NCBI GenBank assembly: GCA_934645175.1
Contig: CAKUDE010000007.1
Span: forward strand, 5,567 to 69,566
Length of the DNA: 64,000 bases
Source: an uncultured Oscillospiraceae bacterium
GTDB lineage: Bacteria; Bacillota; Clostridia; Oscillospirales; Oscillospiraceae
Direction of reading: 5' to 3'
The notes beneath the pieces were generated by a model. That model saw only the letters and a list, made by a program, of their open reading frames with translations, did not search any database and was not told the DNA's origin. Positions 1 to 7,626 of this stretch are shown here, piece after piece. The stretch's first letter is position 1. Each line of letters opens with the position of its first letter. The position numbers and the translations under genes are program-made.

Positions 1-618
1 GCAGAGCTGCTGGTAACGCACCACCCGCTGATCTTCCGTCCGGCATCCAGCATTACGGACGAGACGAGCGTCGGCCGCGCCGTTATGCTTCTCTGCGCAA
101 ACGGCATCAGCGCCGTCAATGCGCATACGAATCTCGACTGCGCCCCCGGCGGCGTCAACGATGTTCTGGCGCGAACGCTCGGACTGAAAAACATCCGTGT
201 TGCCGCGCCGAGCGGCACGGACGCACAGGGCAGACCGTGGGGGCTTCTGCGCTGCGGCGAGATCGGGCAGCAGCCTCTCGACGCTTTTCTTGCCCATATA
301 AAGCAGGCGCTGGGCTGTCCCGGACTGCGCTATGTCTCCGGCGGCAAGCCGGTCCGTTTCGTCGCCGTCGGCGGCGGAAGCTGCGCCGACGGAATGCTCG
401 ACGCGCTCGACGCGGGCTGCGACACCTTTGTCACGGCGGATGTGCGCTATAATCAGTTTTGGGACGCGCATGACCTCGGTCTGAATCTGATTGACGCCGG
501 ACATTTTTACACCGAAAACCCCGTCACGGTGTATCTGGCCGCAGAAATTACGGCACAATTCCCGCAGCTCACCGTCAAAATCTCCGAAACGCACGCCGAC
601 TGCATGAAATTCTATTGA
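1..618 (+). CDS. Nif3-like dinuclear metal centre protein (DUF34), 5' partial
   Basis: The reading frame is open from base 1, so the N-terminus lies outside the window; 205 residues remain of a family that is usually about 260 long. A metal-binding stretch LLVTHHPLIF lies at fragment residues 3-12, NAHTNLD at about 40-46, and the C-terminal DAGHFYTE supplies the final His and Glu ligands. Nif3/YbgI proteins form toroidal hexamers with a two-metal site; their substrate is not settled. The next gene starts 68 bases downstream with its own promoter. In Firmicutes this gene often follows a tRNA methyltransferase (trmK) and rpoD, which would lie upstream of the window; that is inference. Confidence 0.9.
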   Translation, partial: AELLVTHHPLIFRPASSITDETSVGRAVMLLCANGISAVNAHTNLDCAPGGVNDVLARTLGLKNIRVAAPSGTDAQGRPWGLLRCGEIGQQPLDAFLAHIKQALGCPGLRYVSGGKPVRFVAVGGGSCADGMLDALDAGCDTFVTADVRYNQFWDAHDLGLNLIDAGHFYTENPVTVYLAAEITAQFPQLTVKISETHADCMKFY

Positions 619-643
619 TTTTTGTCCTCATCGGTGCTAGAAT
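615..643 (+). promoter_or_regulatory. Sigma-A type promoter of yebC
   Basis: TTGATT at 615-620 and TAGAAT at 638-643 are separated by 17 bases. The -35 element overlaps the stop codon of the Nif3 gene. Confidence 0.55.
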
Positions 644-686
644 AGGGTGAATATTTTTCAGACTCTTTACGAAGGGAAGATATACC

Positions 687-1424
687 ATGTCCGGACATTC
701 CAAATGGCATAACATTCAAAAAACCAAGGGTGCGCAGGATGCCAAGCGCGCGGCAACCTTCACCAAGATCGCAAAGGAAATGTACGTCGCGGTCAAAGAA
801 GGCGGCGGCTCGGCCGACCCGAACTATAACTCCCGTCTGGCTACCGTCATCACCAAGGCGAAGGCTGCGAATATGCCCAACGACAACATCAAGCGCGTGC
901 TGGAGAAAGCCGCAAGCGCCGGCTCCGGCGACGCTTACGAATCCATCACCTACGAGGGCTACGGCCCCGGCGGCGTCGCGGTCATCGTAGAGACCATGAC
1001 CGACAGCCGCAACCGCACCGCAGGCAACGTGCGCCACCATTTCGACAAATACGGCGGAAAAATGGGCGCCTCCGGCTGCGTTTCATGGAACTTCGGCAAG
1101 AAGGGCGTCCTTGTGATTGACAACGAGGACGGCGATTATGAAGAAGACGCCGTGATGATGGACGCAATGGACTGCGGCGCAGACGATTTTGAAGCCGAGG
1201 AGGATTGCTTCACCGTCTACACCACGCCGGACGACTTCAACGCCGTGGCCGACGCGCTGGGTAAGAAGGGCTACTCCTTCGTCTCCGCGCAGATCGAAAT
1301 GGTTCCGAACGAGTATAAAAAGCTCGACAGCGACGACGACATCACCAACATGGAAAAGATGCTCGACATCTTTGACGACGACGACGATGTGCAAAACGTC
1401 TGGCATAACTGGGATCGCGACTGA
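687..1424 (+). CDS. yebC: YebC/PmpR (TACO1) family protein
   Basis: The 245-residue protein starts with the family signature MSGHSKWHNIQ and has the full three-domain length. YebC-family proteins were named as DNA-binding regulators; recent work on family members ties some of them to translation through proline stretches. The motif GASGCVSWNF near residue 130 is typical. The C-terminus ends in an unusually acidic tail with runs of Asp (about residues 215-233). A GAAGGGAAG ribosome binding site precedes the ATG. It is monocistronic, with its own promoter and a strong terminator. Confidence 0.97.
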   Translation: MSGHSKWHNIQKTKGAQDAKRAATFTKIAKEMYVAVKEGGGSADPNYNSRLATVITKAKAANMPNDNIKRVLEKAASAGSGDAYESITYEGYGPGGVAVIVETMTDSRNRTAGNVRHHFDKYGGKMGASGCVSWNFGKKGVLVIDNEDGDYEEDAVMMDAMDCGADDFEAEEDCFTVYTTPDDFNAVADALGKKGYSFVSAQIEMVPNEYKKLDSDDDITNMEKMLDIFDDDDDVQNVWHNWDRD

Positions 1425-1430
1425 GGATTT

Positions 1431-1474
1431 AAGCCGCTCCTCCGATGCGCCTGCATCGGAGGAGCGGCTTTTTG
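1431..1474 (+). terminator. Rho-independent terminator of yebC
   Basis: An 18-bp perfect stem (1431-1448 with 1453-1470) with a 4-base loop is followed by a short T tract. Confidence 0.93.
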
Positions 1475-1492
1475 TTCCGGGCTCCGGACAAT

Positions 1493-1525
1493 AAAAACGA
1501 GGTACCCAAAGCGGGATACCTCGTT
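1493..1525 (-). terminator. Terminator of the lipid kinase operon
   Basis: The stem AACGAGGTA/TACCTCGTT with inner CCC/GGG pairs is followed on the minus strand by TTTTT. It ends the minus-strand methyltransferase-kinase operon. Confidence 0.8.
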
Positions 1526-1554
1526 AAATTACCGACAAACTCCGCCGCGGCCGT

Positions 1555-2481
1555 TTATTTCGCAACCGTCTGTCTTGCGTGATAGGTCAGGCCCTTCGGG
1601 TAGAAGAAGCGCACCGCCTGCGGCACGACCTCGAAAACCGCCTGCTTCGCCATGAGCAGCTCACCGTCAAGATTGATTTCACTCGGTCTGTCGCAGAGAA
1701 CCTCGATGCGGCGGCAGCGGAAGTGCTTCACCAGGTCGGGAATGTCCTCATAGCGCCCGGCCTTATATTTTCCGATTACATTCGCCACGGTCAGGCGCGA
1801 AACGGCCTTGACCAACAGTACGTCAAGCAGACCGTCGTCCGGCTCTGCGACGGGTACGGGATTGAAGCTGCCGCCGTACCAGCGGCCGTTCGCGATGCAG
1901 ATCAGCGATTGCCGCGCATCAAAGCGCTGCCCGTCGAGATCAACCACAAAGTGCTGATGCACGCCCTTGATCAGGTTGATGCCGGTCGAGAGGATATAGG
2001 CGCCGTTACCCGTAACAAGCGGCAGGCGCTTGTATTTTCCGATAGCGGTGCCGATCCGCGCGTCAAATCCCATCGAACAGACGTTAAGCGAATACATCCC
2101 GCCGCAGCGGATCAGATCAAAGCGCGCCTGCTCCGCATTGAGCAGACGGTCCAGATCGCGGAATGCGGTCGGCTCGGAAAAAATCTTGACAAAATCGTTG
2201 CCCGAACCGCCGGGGAAATGTGTCGCGGCGGCGTTCTCAAAGCCCGCAATGCCGTTGACAACCTCGTTGAGCGTACCGTCGCCGCCGCAGGCATAGACAC
2301 GCAGCTCCCCGCCCTTCGCAGCCGCGTCACGCGCGATGGCGGTGCAGTCGCCGCGCGCACGGGACACAAAGATCTCATAGTCCAGTCCTTTCGCGCCGCA
2401 AACGGAATGGATTTTCTCGCTGAATTCACCGGTCTGGTCGTATTTCCCCGCAGCCGGGTTGATAATAAATACATGCTTCAT
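1555..2481 (-). CDS. Diacylglycerol/lipid kinase family protein (YegS/DgkB-like)
   Basis: This 308-residue protein has the catalytic-domain motifs of the DAG kinase/sphingosine kinase superfamily: the NPAAGK start of the fold at residues 8-13, the nucleotide loop GGDGT at 66-70 and PGGSGND at 90-96 (the usual third residue Gly-Thr is here Gly-Ser). The C-terminal half is the beta-sandwich domain. Such enzymes phosphorylate diacylglycerol or a related lipid at the membrane for phospholipid recycling; the exact substrate cannot be read from sequence. The ATG overlaps the stop of the upstream methyltransferase by four bases (ATGA), so the two are translationally coupled. Confidence 0.92.
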   Translation of the reverse strand: MKHVFIINPAAGKYDQTGEFSEKIHSVCGAKGLDYEIFVSRARGDCTAIARDAAAKGGELRVYACGGDGTLNEVVNGIAGFENAAATHFPGGSGNDFVKIFSEPTAFRDLDRLLNAEQARFDLIRCGGMYSLNVCSMGFDARIGTAIGKYKRLPLVTGNGAYILSTGINLIKGVHQHFVVDLDGQRFDARQSLICIANGRWYGGSFNPVPVAEPDDGLLDVLLVKAVSRLTVANVIGKYKAGRYEDIPDLVKHFRCRRIEVLCDRPSEINLDGELLMAKQAVFEVVPQAVRFFYPKGLTYHARQTVAK

Positions 2482-3605
2482 TTGCTTCGCCCCTCAAAAT
2501 ACATATAAACATTGCACTGCAGCCTGCCATTATACATCTTGCGTTTCCGATTGGCGGGCTTGCCGAAAAAGTGTTCAAATTCAGGATCGGAGGAGATAAT
2601 ATACTTGCTCCAGCGGTCGGCAAAGCGCAGATGTCGGCCGAAATCACGCATGAGCCGCTGCGCGTCGCGCACCTCGCCCATCCGCTCGCCGTAGGGCGGA
2701 TTGCAAACGATCACGCCGCTCTCCGCGGGCAGGCTGCGCTTTGTTGCGTCGGCCTCGTAGAAATCGATATACTGCGCCACACCGGCTTTTTTCGCATTGG
2801 CAATGGCGATGCCGAGACTGGCCGGGTCAATGTCCGTGCCGAGGATGCGATAGTCGCCGCGATATTCCAGATCGCGGGCCTCATCGCGCGCCTGCTGCCA
2901 GACCGTCTGCGGCAGGAAATCCCAGCGCTGCGCGGCGAAGGGGCGGTTCAGGCCGGGTGCGCGGTTGAGCGCGGTCAGCGCCGCTTCAATGGCGATTGTT
3001 CCGGAGCCACAGAAGGGATCCCAGAAGAAGTCGCGGCCGCGATAGCGCGACAGATTGACCATCGCGGCGGCCATCGTTTCGTGCAGAGGCGCCTCATTGC
3101 CTACGGCGCGGTAGCCGCGCTTGTGCAGACTGACGCCGGAGGTATCGAGAAACACCTCACAGTGATCCTTCAAAATAGAAAACCGCAACGGATAAACCTC
3201 ACCGTTTTCCGGGAGCCAGCTCACGCCGTAGTGCGCGCCGAGGCGATCAACCGCCGCCTTTTTGGCAATGGACTGACAATCCGGTACGGAATGAAGCTGG
3301 GAATCCAGGCTGTAGCCCTTGACGGGAAACACGCCGTTGAGAGGAATGAAGCGCTCCAGCGCAATGGCCTTCACCCCCTGATACAGCTCCTCGAAGCTGC
3401 GCGCGGGAAATGCGGCCAGACGGATCATGACGCGTTCGGCCATACGCAAACGCAGATTGGTTCGCGCAAGATCCATCGCATCACCGGTAAAATAGACGCG
3501 GCGGTCCTCCACACGCACATCCTGCATATTCATGCGGCGCAGCTCGTCGCCGACCAGACCCTCCAACCCGAACAGGCAGGGCGCCATCATTGTAAAGCGT
3601 TCCAT
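2478..3605 (-). CDS. THUMP-domain class I RNA methyltransferase (RlmL/YpsC-like)
   Basis: The 375-residue protein combines an N-terminal ferredoxin-like/THUMP region (about residues 1-165) with a Rossmann methyltransferase domain. The SAM loop DPFCGSGT is at 196-203 and the N6/N2-purine methylase motif NPPYGER at 302-308. It matches the YpsC/RlmL-N family, which makes m2G in 23S rRNA. I chose the ATG at 3605 because an AAAGGAGAG site precedes it; a longer in-frame start adds 21 unconserved residues. It is the first gene of a two-gene operon with the lipid kinase. Confidence 0.93.
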   Translation of the reverse strand: MERFTMMAPCLFGLEGLVGDELRRMNMQDVRVEDRRVYFTGDAMDLARTNLRLRMAERVMIRLAAFPARSFEELYQGVKAIALERFIPLNGVFPVKGYSLDSQLHSVPDCQSIAKKAAVDRLGAHYGVSWLPENGEVYPLRFSILKDHCEVFLDTSGVSLHKRGYRAVGNEAPLHETMAAAMVNLSRYRGRDFFWDPFCGSGTIAIEAALTALNRAPGLNRPFAAQRWDFLPQTVWQQARDEARDLEYRGDYRILGTDIDPASLGIAIANAKKAGVAQYIDFYEADATKRSLPAESGVIVCNPPYGERMGEVRDAQRLMRDFGRHLRFADRWSKYIISSDPEFEHFFGKPANRKRKMYNGRLQCNVYMYFEGRSK

Positions 3606-3639
3606 AGACTCTCCTTTGATCACTGCAAAGCTAACGATT

Positions 3640-3668
3640 ATTATACCGCGCCGCAGCGCTGTTTGCAA
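3640..3668 (-). promoter_or_regulatory. Promoter of the methyltransferase-lipid kinase operon
   Basis: On the minus strand TTGCAA (3668-3663) and TATAAT (3645-3640) are 17 bases apart, 35 bases upstream of the start codon. Confidence 0.65.
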
Positions 3669-3776
3669 TGACGAATTTGTAAACCCGGAAGAAAGTTTCG
3701 ATTTCCACAGATTCCTATTGACTTTTGCGTCATTTCATGTCAAACTGGTATCAGGCAGGAAAGGAGGAAGAAAACG

Positions 3777-4232
3777 ATGAATTCGGAATGGGTCTGGCTT
3801 GGGCTGACGGTGCTTTTCGCCGTGGCCGAAGCCGCAACGGCAGCGCTCGTGTCGCTGTGGTTTATCGGCGGCAGCCTTGCCGCACTTATCGCAGCGCTGT
3901 GCGGCGCGCCGCTCTGGCTGCAAATTGTACTGTTTTTCGCGGTGTCCGGACTGCTGCTGCTCCTGCTGCGGCCGCTGGTGCGCCGCACGGTCGATACGCG
4001 CAAGACCGTAATGAACGCCGAAAGCAACGTCGGCAAGGTCGTTCTGGTCACGGAGCGGATCGACAATCTGCACGAAACGGGCGCGGTAAAGATCAGCGGC
4101 GTGGAATGGAGCGCCCGAAGCGCCGACGGCTCGGTGATCGAGGTCGGCACGGCCGTCCGGGTCGCAAAGCTTGAAAGCGCAAAGGTACTTGTAGAACGCG
4201 CCGAGGTGCAGACCGCCTCCCGCGAGGATTGA
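3777..4232 (+). CDS. NfeD family membrane protein
   Basis: The 151-residue protein has two or three N-terminal hydrophobic helices (about residues 5-65) followed by an OB-fold like soluble domain (about 80-145) containing VGKVVLVTERI and GVEWSAR, which fits the short NfeD form lacking the ClpP-like protease domain. NfeD proteins partner with stomatin/SPFH proteins, and one follows directly 76 bases downstream. A strong AAAGGAGG site precedes the ATG. Probable role: scaffold for membrane microdomains or envelope stress. Confidence 0.9.
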   Translation: MNSEWVWLGLTVLFAVAEAATAALVSLWFIGGSLAALIAALCGAPLWLQIVLFFAVSGLLLLLLRPLVRRTVDTRKTVMNAESNVGKVVLVTERIDNLHETGAVKISGVEWSARSADGSVIEVGTAVRVAKLESAKVLVERAEVQTASRED

Positions 4233-4308
4233 CGAATCACAAAGGCGCATCGAACGTTTTACTCGAAGCTTATTCACTTTTTTCACCATACAACAAGGAG
4301 GATCATCT

Positions 4309-5214
4309 ATGGAGCCCTATCAGTGGATCATTATCGGAGCGGCGGTGCTGCTGGTGTTTATCATCATCATCAAAAACATCTGCATCGTCCAGCAGTCCCG
4401 CGCATGGGTCGTGGAACGTCTCGGCGCGTTTTCCGCCGTCTGGGGCGTCGGCCTGCACTTTAAGGTGCCCTTCATTGAGCGCATCGCGCGGCGCATCAGC
4501 CTCAAGGAGCAGGTGCTCGACTACCCGCCCCAGCCGGTTATCACGAAGGATAACGTCACCATGCAGATCGACACCGTGGTCTATTTCCAGATCACTGACC
4601 CCAAGCTCTACACCTACGGCGTAGAAAACCCCATGATGGCGATGGAAACGCTCACCGCCACCACCCTGCGTAACATCATCGGCGATCTTGAGCTGGACCA
4701 GACGCTTACCTCCCGCGACCTCATCAACACCAATATGCGCGCCATTTTGGACGAAGCCACCGATCCCTGGGGCATCAAGGTTACGCGCGTCGAGCTGAAA
4801 AATATTCTGCCGCCGCAGGATATTCAGAACTCCATGGAAAAGCAGATGAAGGCCGAGCGCGACCGCCGTCAGGCTATCCTGCAGGCCGAGGGCACGAAGC
4901 ACTCGCAGATTCTTGTCGCCGAGGGCGAGAAGGAATCCGCCATTCTGCGCGCCGATGCAGAGAAGCAGTCTGCCATCCTGCGCGCACAGGGCCAGGCCGA
5001 GGCCATTCTTGCCGTGCAGAGGGCGACCGCCGAAGCCATGCGTCTGCTGAACGATGCCTGCCCGAACGATCAGGTAATCAAGCTCAAGGCTCTTGAGGCC
5101 ATGCAGAAAATCGCCGACGGCAAGGCTACGAAAATCATCATTCCCTCCGAGCTGCAAAGCCTGGCCGGCCTGGCGACCGGCCTGGTCGAGACGGTCAAGG
5201 AAGTCAAAGAATAA
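4309..5214 (+). CDS. SPFH/Band 7 (stomatin-like) membrane protein
   Basis: This 301-residue protein has one N-terminal transmembrane helix (about residues 5-22), a Band 7 domain (about 25-190; RAWVVERLGAFSAVWGVG, DNVTMQIDTVVYF) and a Glu/Ala-rich coiled coil (about 185-260) typical of flotillin/stomatin oligomers. It is the second gene of an NfeD-stomatin pair, a widely conserved bacterial arrangement. The start is preceded by AAGGAGG. The protein presumably assembles rings or cages in the membrane. A strong terminator follows. Confidence 0.95.
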   Translation: MEPYQWIIIGAAVLLVFIIIIKNICIVQQSRAWVVERLGAFSAVWGVGLHFKVPFIERIARRISLKEQVLDYPPQPVITKDNVTMQIDTVVYFQITDPKLYTYGVENPMMAMETLTATTLRNIIGDLELDQTLTSRDLINTNMRAILDEATDPWGIKVTRVELKNILPPQDIQNSMEKQMKAERDRRQAILQAEGTKHSQILVAEGEKESAILRADAEKQSAILRAQGQAEAILAVQRATAEAMRLLNDACPNDQVIKLKALEAMQKIADGKATKIIIPSELQSLAGLATGLVETVKEVKE

Positions 5215-5228
5215 CCCCCCCGCATAAA

Positions 5229-5272
5229 AGCCGCCCTGCCGGTAAAACCCGGCAGGGCGGCTCCGTTTTTTA
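5229..5272 (+). terminator. Terminator of the nfeD-stomatin operon
   Basis: A 14-bp stem (5229-5242 with 5249-5262) is followed by CCGTTTTTT. Confidence 0.93.
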
Positions 5273-5333
5273 TCCTGCAAGCGCTTCGTTGCAGGAATCG
5301 CAGTCCGGCGTCTTGCCGCCGGGTGCCCGTGTG

Positions 5334-5618
5334 TTATTTTGTGATTCGGTATCCCATGGAAAGGATCATCTTCAGGGTCTCCGCCGCCGTGCGGCGGTCA
5401 TATTCCTTTTCCTCCTCGCTCAGCACCGCGTATGGGACAAGGCTGGGCGTCTGCCGGAGGGTATCGTCTCGCCTCGGGCCATAGCTCCATCCCTCGTCGA
5501 GCCGTCCTCGCGCCCAGACCTCATGGACATTTTCCGCTATCCGCTCCATCAGCTCCGACAGCTCCTCCGGTAAGACAATGTTGCTTGTATCGATCGGTTT
5601 CGGCTGATACATGGCCAT
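5334..5618 (-). CDS. RyR (ryanodine receptor repeat) domain protein
   Basis: The whole 94-residue protein is a single RyR domain. The signatures are YQPKPIDTS at residues 4-12, a Leu-rich helix ending in ENVHEVWARGRLDEGW, then YGPRRDD, LVPYAVLSEEEKEYDR and the C-terminal TLKMILSMGYRI. In eukaryotes this module occurs in calcium-release channels; in bacteria it occurs alone or fused to other domains, with no settled function. It is monocistronic with its own promoter (TTGCAC at 5688-5683, 17-base spacer, TACAAT at 5665-5660). There is no obvious partner gene; the neighbours are the stomatin pair and a divergent PadR operon. Confidence 0.88.
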   Translation of the reverse strand: MAMYQPKPIDTSNIVLPEELSELMERIAENVHEVWARGRLDEGWSYGPRRDDTLRQTPSLVPYAVLSEEEKEYDRRTAAETLKMILSMGYRITK

Positions 5619-5659
5619 GCCCTCCCTTCCCGCCCGCAGGCGGCTCGTTTTTCTGATTC

Positions 5660-5688
5660 ATTGTATCATGTATTCATCACCGGTGCAA
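5660..5688 (-). promoter_or_regulatory. Promoter of the RyR-domain gene
   Basis: TTGCAC and TACAAT on the minus strand are 17 bases apart, 42 bases upstream of the start codon. Confidence 0.6.
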
Positions 5689-5730
5689 GGCACGGCAAGC
5701 CCCTTCGCCGAAAATTTTTGAAAAAAGGGC

Positions 5731-5763
5731 TTGACATTTTCACACTAGTGATTATAATCTAGT
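5731..5763 (+). promoter_or_regulatory. padR promoter with palindromic operator
   Basis: TTGACA (5731-5736) and TATAAT (5753-5758) with a 16-base spacer form a near-consensus promoter. A palindrome with half sites ACTAG (5744-5748) and CTAGT (5759-5763), ten bases apart, covers the -10 element. This is a likely autorepression site for the PadR protein encoded directly downstream (inference). Confidence 0.7.
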
Positions 5764-5790
5764 AGTAGATATTTGAGAAAGGAGTTGCCT

Positions 5791-6117
5791 ATGAATACGC
5801 AATACAAAAAGGGCGTGCTGGAGCTTTGCGTGCTGTCGCTGCTGCACAAACACGACCGCTACGGTTACGAGATTTCCGAATACCTCTCCCGGCACATTGA
5901 TATTGCCGACGGAACGGTTTACCCTATTTTGCGGAAGCTGAAGGCGGACGGTCTCCTGACCACCTATTTACAGGAGGAAAGCGGCGGCCCGCCGCGCAAG
6001 TACTACCGGCTCACCACACTCGGACGCGAAACTTATCGCCGCGACTGCGCAGAGTATCTCAAATTTGCGCAGACGGTCAGAAATCTGTTGGAGGAAACAC
6101 AAAATGACGAAGCATGA
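5791..6117 (+). CDS. PadR family transcriptional regulator
   Basis: The 108-residue protein is a PadR winged helix over its full length: KGVLELCVLSLL at the N-terminus, the YGYEI helix, DGTVYPILRKL as recognition helix, GPPRKYYRLT as wing, then a C-terminal dimerisation helix. The ATG at 5791 is chosen because of the AAAGGAG site six bases upstream; an upstream in-frame TTG lies before the Shine-Dalgarno sequence. It overlaps the DUF1700 gene by 14 bases. PadR-DUF1700 pairs usually act as a repressor with its cognate membrane-associated partner; the palindrome on its promoter suggests autoregulation. Confidence 0.95.
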   Translation: MNTQYKKGVLELCVLSLLHKHDRYGYEISEYLSRHIDIADGTVYPILRKLKADGLLTTYLQEESGGPPRKYYRLTTLGRETYRRDCAEYLKFAQTVRNLLEETQNDEA

Positions 6118-6823
6118 GTTTATGACGCAGCTTGCCGATGCGCTGCACAAGAAAAATGTCGCGGATGCGGCGGATATCATGGAGGAATATGAGCAGCACT
6201 TTGCCTTTAAGCTGGCTGACGGCTACTCGGAGGAAGAAATTGCCGCCGGACTGGGCAACCCCGTCACGCTGGCTGCGCAATTCGGCGAAGCCGCCGCGTC
6301 CGTGCCGAACGGCGGACACAAGCCGTTGGTCGTTGCAGGGCTGTGTATCGCCGATTTGTTTTCGGGGCTTCTTTATGTACTGCTTGCCGCATGGGAAGTC
6401 GTTTTGGCGGTAGCGTCCGTGTCGTTTGCGGTGGTTGCCGTCTGCCTTTTGGGACGGCTGGAGCTGTATGGAATCCCGACCGTTCCCTACGGCTGCGCAG
6501 CGATCCTTGCGGTTGCCTGCGCGGCGCTGGCCGTGCTCGGTATCGTCGGATGCGTCTACTACGCCGCTTTTCTGCGGCAGCTCGCCCGCGCCTATGGACG
6601 CTTCCACCGCAATGCGTTGGCCGGCGCCTCCGGCGGCGCAAGCCTTCCTCCGCTGCCGGTCGCACCGCAGTTTCTGCCGAAAACAAAGCGCAGCCTACGC
6701 GCAGCCGCACTGATCGCTCTGGCCGTATTTGCAGTCGGATTTGTTCTGGCCTTTATTGCCTGCAGTCTCTCCGCCGGAACGCTGCAATTCTGGCACGCCT
6801 GGAACTGGTTCGGCGGGCATTAA
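6104..6823 (+). CDS. DUF1700/HAAS domain membrane protein
   Basis: The 239-residue protein starts with the HAAS-type helical domain (about residues 1-65, including IMEEYEQHF and the EEEIAAGLGNP motif), followed by about four hydrophobic helices (about 75-95, 100-125, 130-165, 205-230). The family is regularly co-encoded with PadR regulators and is thought to sense or modulate envelope stress; that is family knowledge. The ATG at 6104 lies inside the 3' end of padR with GAGGAA upstream, so translation is coupled. The palindromic sequence just downstream probably ends transcription. Confidence 0.88.
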   Translation: MTKHEFMTQLADALHKKNVADAADIMEEYEQHFAFKLADGYSEEEIAAGLGNPVTLAAQFGEAAASVPNGGHKPLVVAGLCIADLFSGLLYVLLAAWEVVLAVASVSFAVVAVCLLGRLELYGIPTVPYGCAAILAVACAALAVLGIVGCVYYAAFLRQLARAYGRFHRNALAGASGGASLPPLPVAPQFLPKTKRSLRAAALIALAVFAVGFVLAFIACSLSAGTLQFWHAWNWFGGH

Positions 6824-6828
6824 CAGGA

Positions 6829-6864
6829 AGCGATGCAGTCCTTACGGACTGCATCGCTCTGTTT
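6829..6864 (+). terminator. Hairpin after the PadR-DUF1700 operon
   Basis: A 13-bp perfect stem (6829-6841 with 6846-6858) has a TTAC loop and a weak T tract. The convergent NUDIX gene ends just beyond it. Confidence 0.75.
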
Positions 6865-7409
6865 TACTTCTCCGTAGTATGTGTGGTGTCCGAGGCTGTC
6901 AGGATTCCCATGCCGCAGCGCATGAAAAACAGCAGCTCCACAAAATGCGGCGAAAGCGGGAGGAACGAACCGTCCGCAAGCATCTGCAGGACACGCTCCC
7001 GATCGGCCCAGCACGCTGCCTGAACCTCTTCGGGCTGAAGTCGCAGCTCCGACGGGTTCACATCGCATTCGATCAGATAAAAATCGTCAAATCCGCCCTC
7101 AAAATTCACCGTCAGCGCCGTTTGGAACTTCTCCGGCGGCAGCAAAAGGCCCAGCTCCTCGAAAAGCTCCCGCCGCGCTGCCTGCGCGCTCGTTTCTCCG
7201 GCGATCGCGCTCCCCCCGGCCGACACATCCCAAAGATTGGACCACCCGGCCTTAAAGGGCTGGCGCTGCTGGATCAGAAGCTCTCCTCCGGAATTGAACA
7301 CACAAACGTGTACTACAAGGCGAAATGTGCCCTCCGGCTGTGCATCGCCGCGCACCATCGTCCGGTGCAGCTTCACACGGTTTTCGTCATAAAGATCCCA
7401 CAGCTCCAT
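6864..7409 (-). CDS. NUDIX hydrolase (IPP isomerase-like subgroup)
   Basis: The 181-residue protein has a complete Nudix box at about residues 66-88 (Gly, then GE-x7-RELFEELG). The N-terminal MELWDLYDENRV followed by GTFRLVVHV is typical of YfcD/IDI-like NUDIX proteins, which act on pyrophosphate-linked substrates; the substrate is unknown. The ATG at 7409 has AGGAGG nearby; the longer frame reads through the tRNA gene upstream and is not real. It stands alone between tRNA-Gln and the DUF1700 gene. Confidence 0.9.
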   Translation of the reverse strand: MELWDLYDENRVKLHRTMVRGDAQPEGTFRLVVHVCVFNSGGELLIQQRQPFKAGWSNLWDVSAGGSAIAGETSAQAARRELFEELGLLLPPEKFQTALTVNFEGGFDDFYLIECDVNPSELRLQPEEVQAACWADRERVLQMLADGSFLPLSPHFVELLFFMRCGMGILTASDTTHTTEK

Positions 7410-7437
7410 TGCACTTCCTCCTGACTTAGAAAATAAA

Positions 7438-7468
7438 AAGCCCACCGTAACAGAATTACGGTGGGCTT
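7438..7468 (-). terminator. Terminator of tRNA-Gln
   Basis: A 13-bp stem (7438-7450 with 7456-7468) directly abuts the encoded CCA end, and on the minus strand it runs into TTTTTATTTTC. Confidence 0.9.
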
Positions 7469-7542
7469 TGGCAGCGGGTGAAGGATTCGAACCCTCACAA
7501 ACGGAGTCAGAGTCCGGTGTGCTACCTTTACACAAACCCGCT
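7469..7542 (-). tRNA. tRNA-Gln (anticodon CUG), CCA encoded
   Basis: The minus strand folds into a complete cloverleaf: acceptor AGCGGGT/ACCCGCT (7542-7536 and 7479-7473), anticodon arm CCGGA-CTCTGAC-TCCGT with CTG at the anticodon position, a GGTTCGAATCC T-arm and discriminator G at 7472. The 3' CCA is encoded at 7471-7469. The CTG anticodon reads CAG; no second tRNA is present in the window. A terminator follows with no gap. Confidence 0.95.
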
Positions 7543-7626
7543 ATGCCGTCTGCGCCGAAACGCATATGTTATTATACGCATTTTCTTCGGAAAGTCAAGC
7601 CTCTTTTTGCATTTTCCGAAATTTTT

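Noticed and set aside
6864..7565. Longer NUDIX protein reading through tRNA-Gln
   Set aside because: The extra 52 residues translate the tRNA gene and its terminator; the ATG at 7409 has a proper ribosome binding site.
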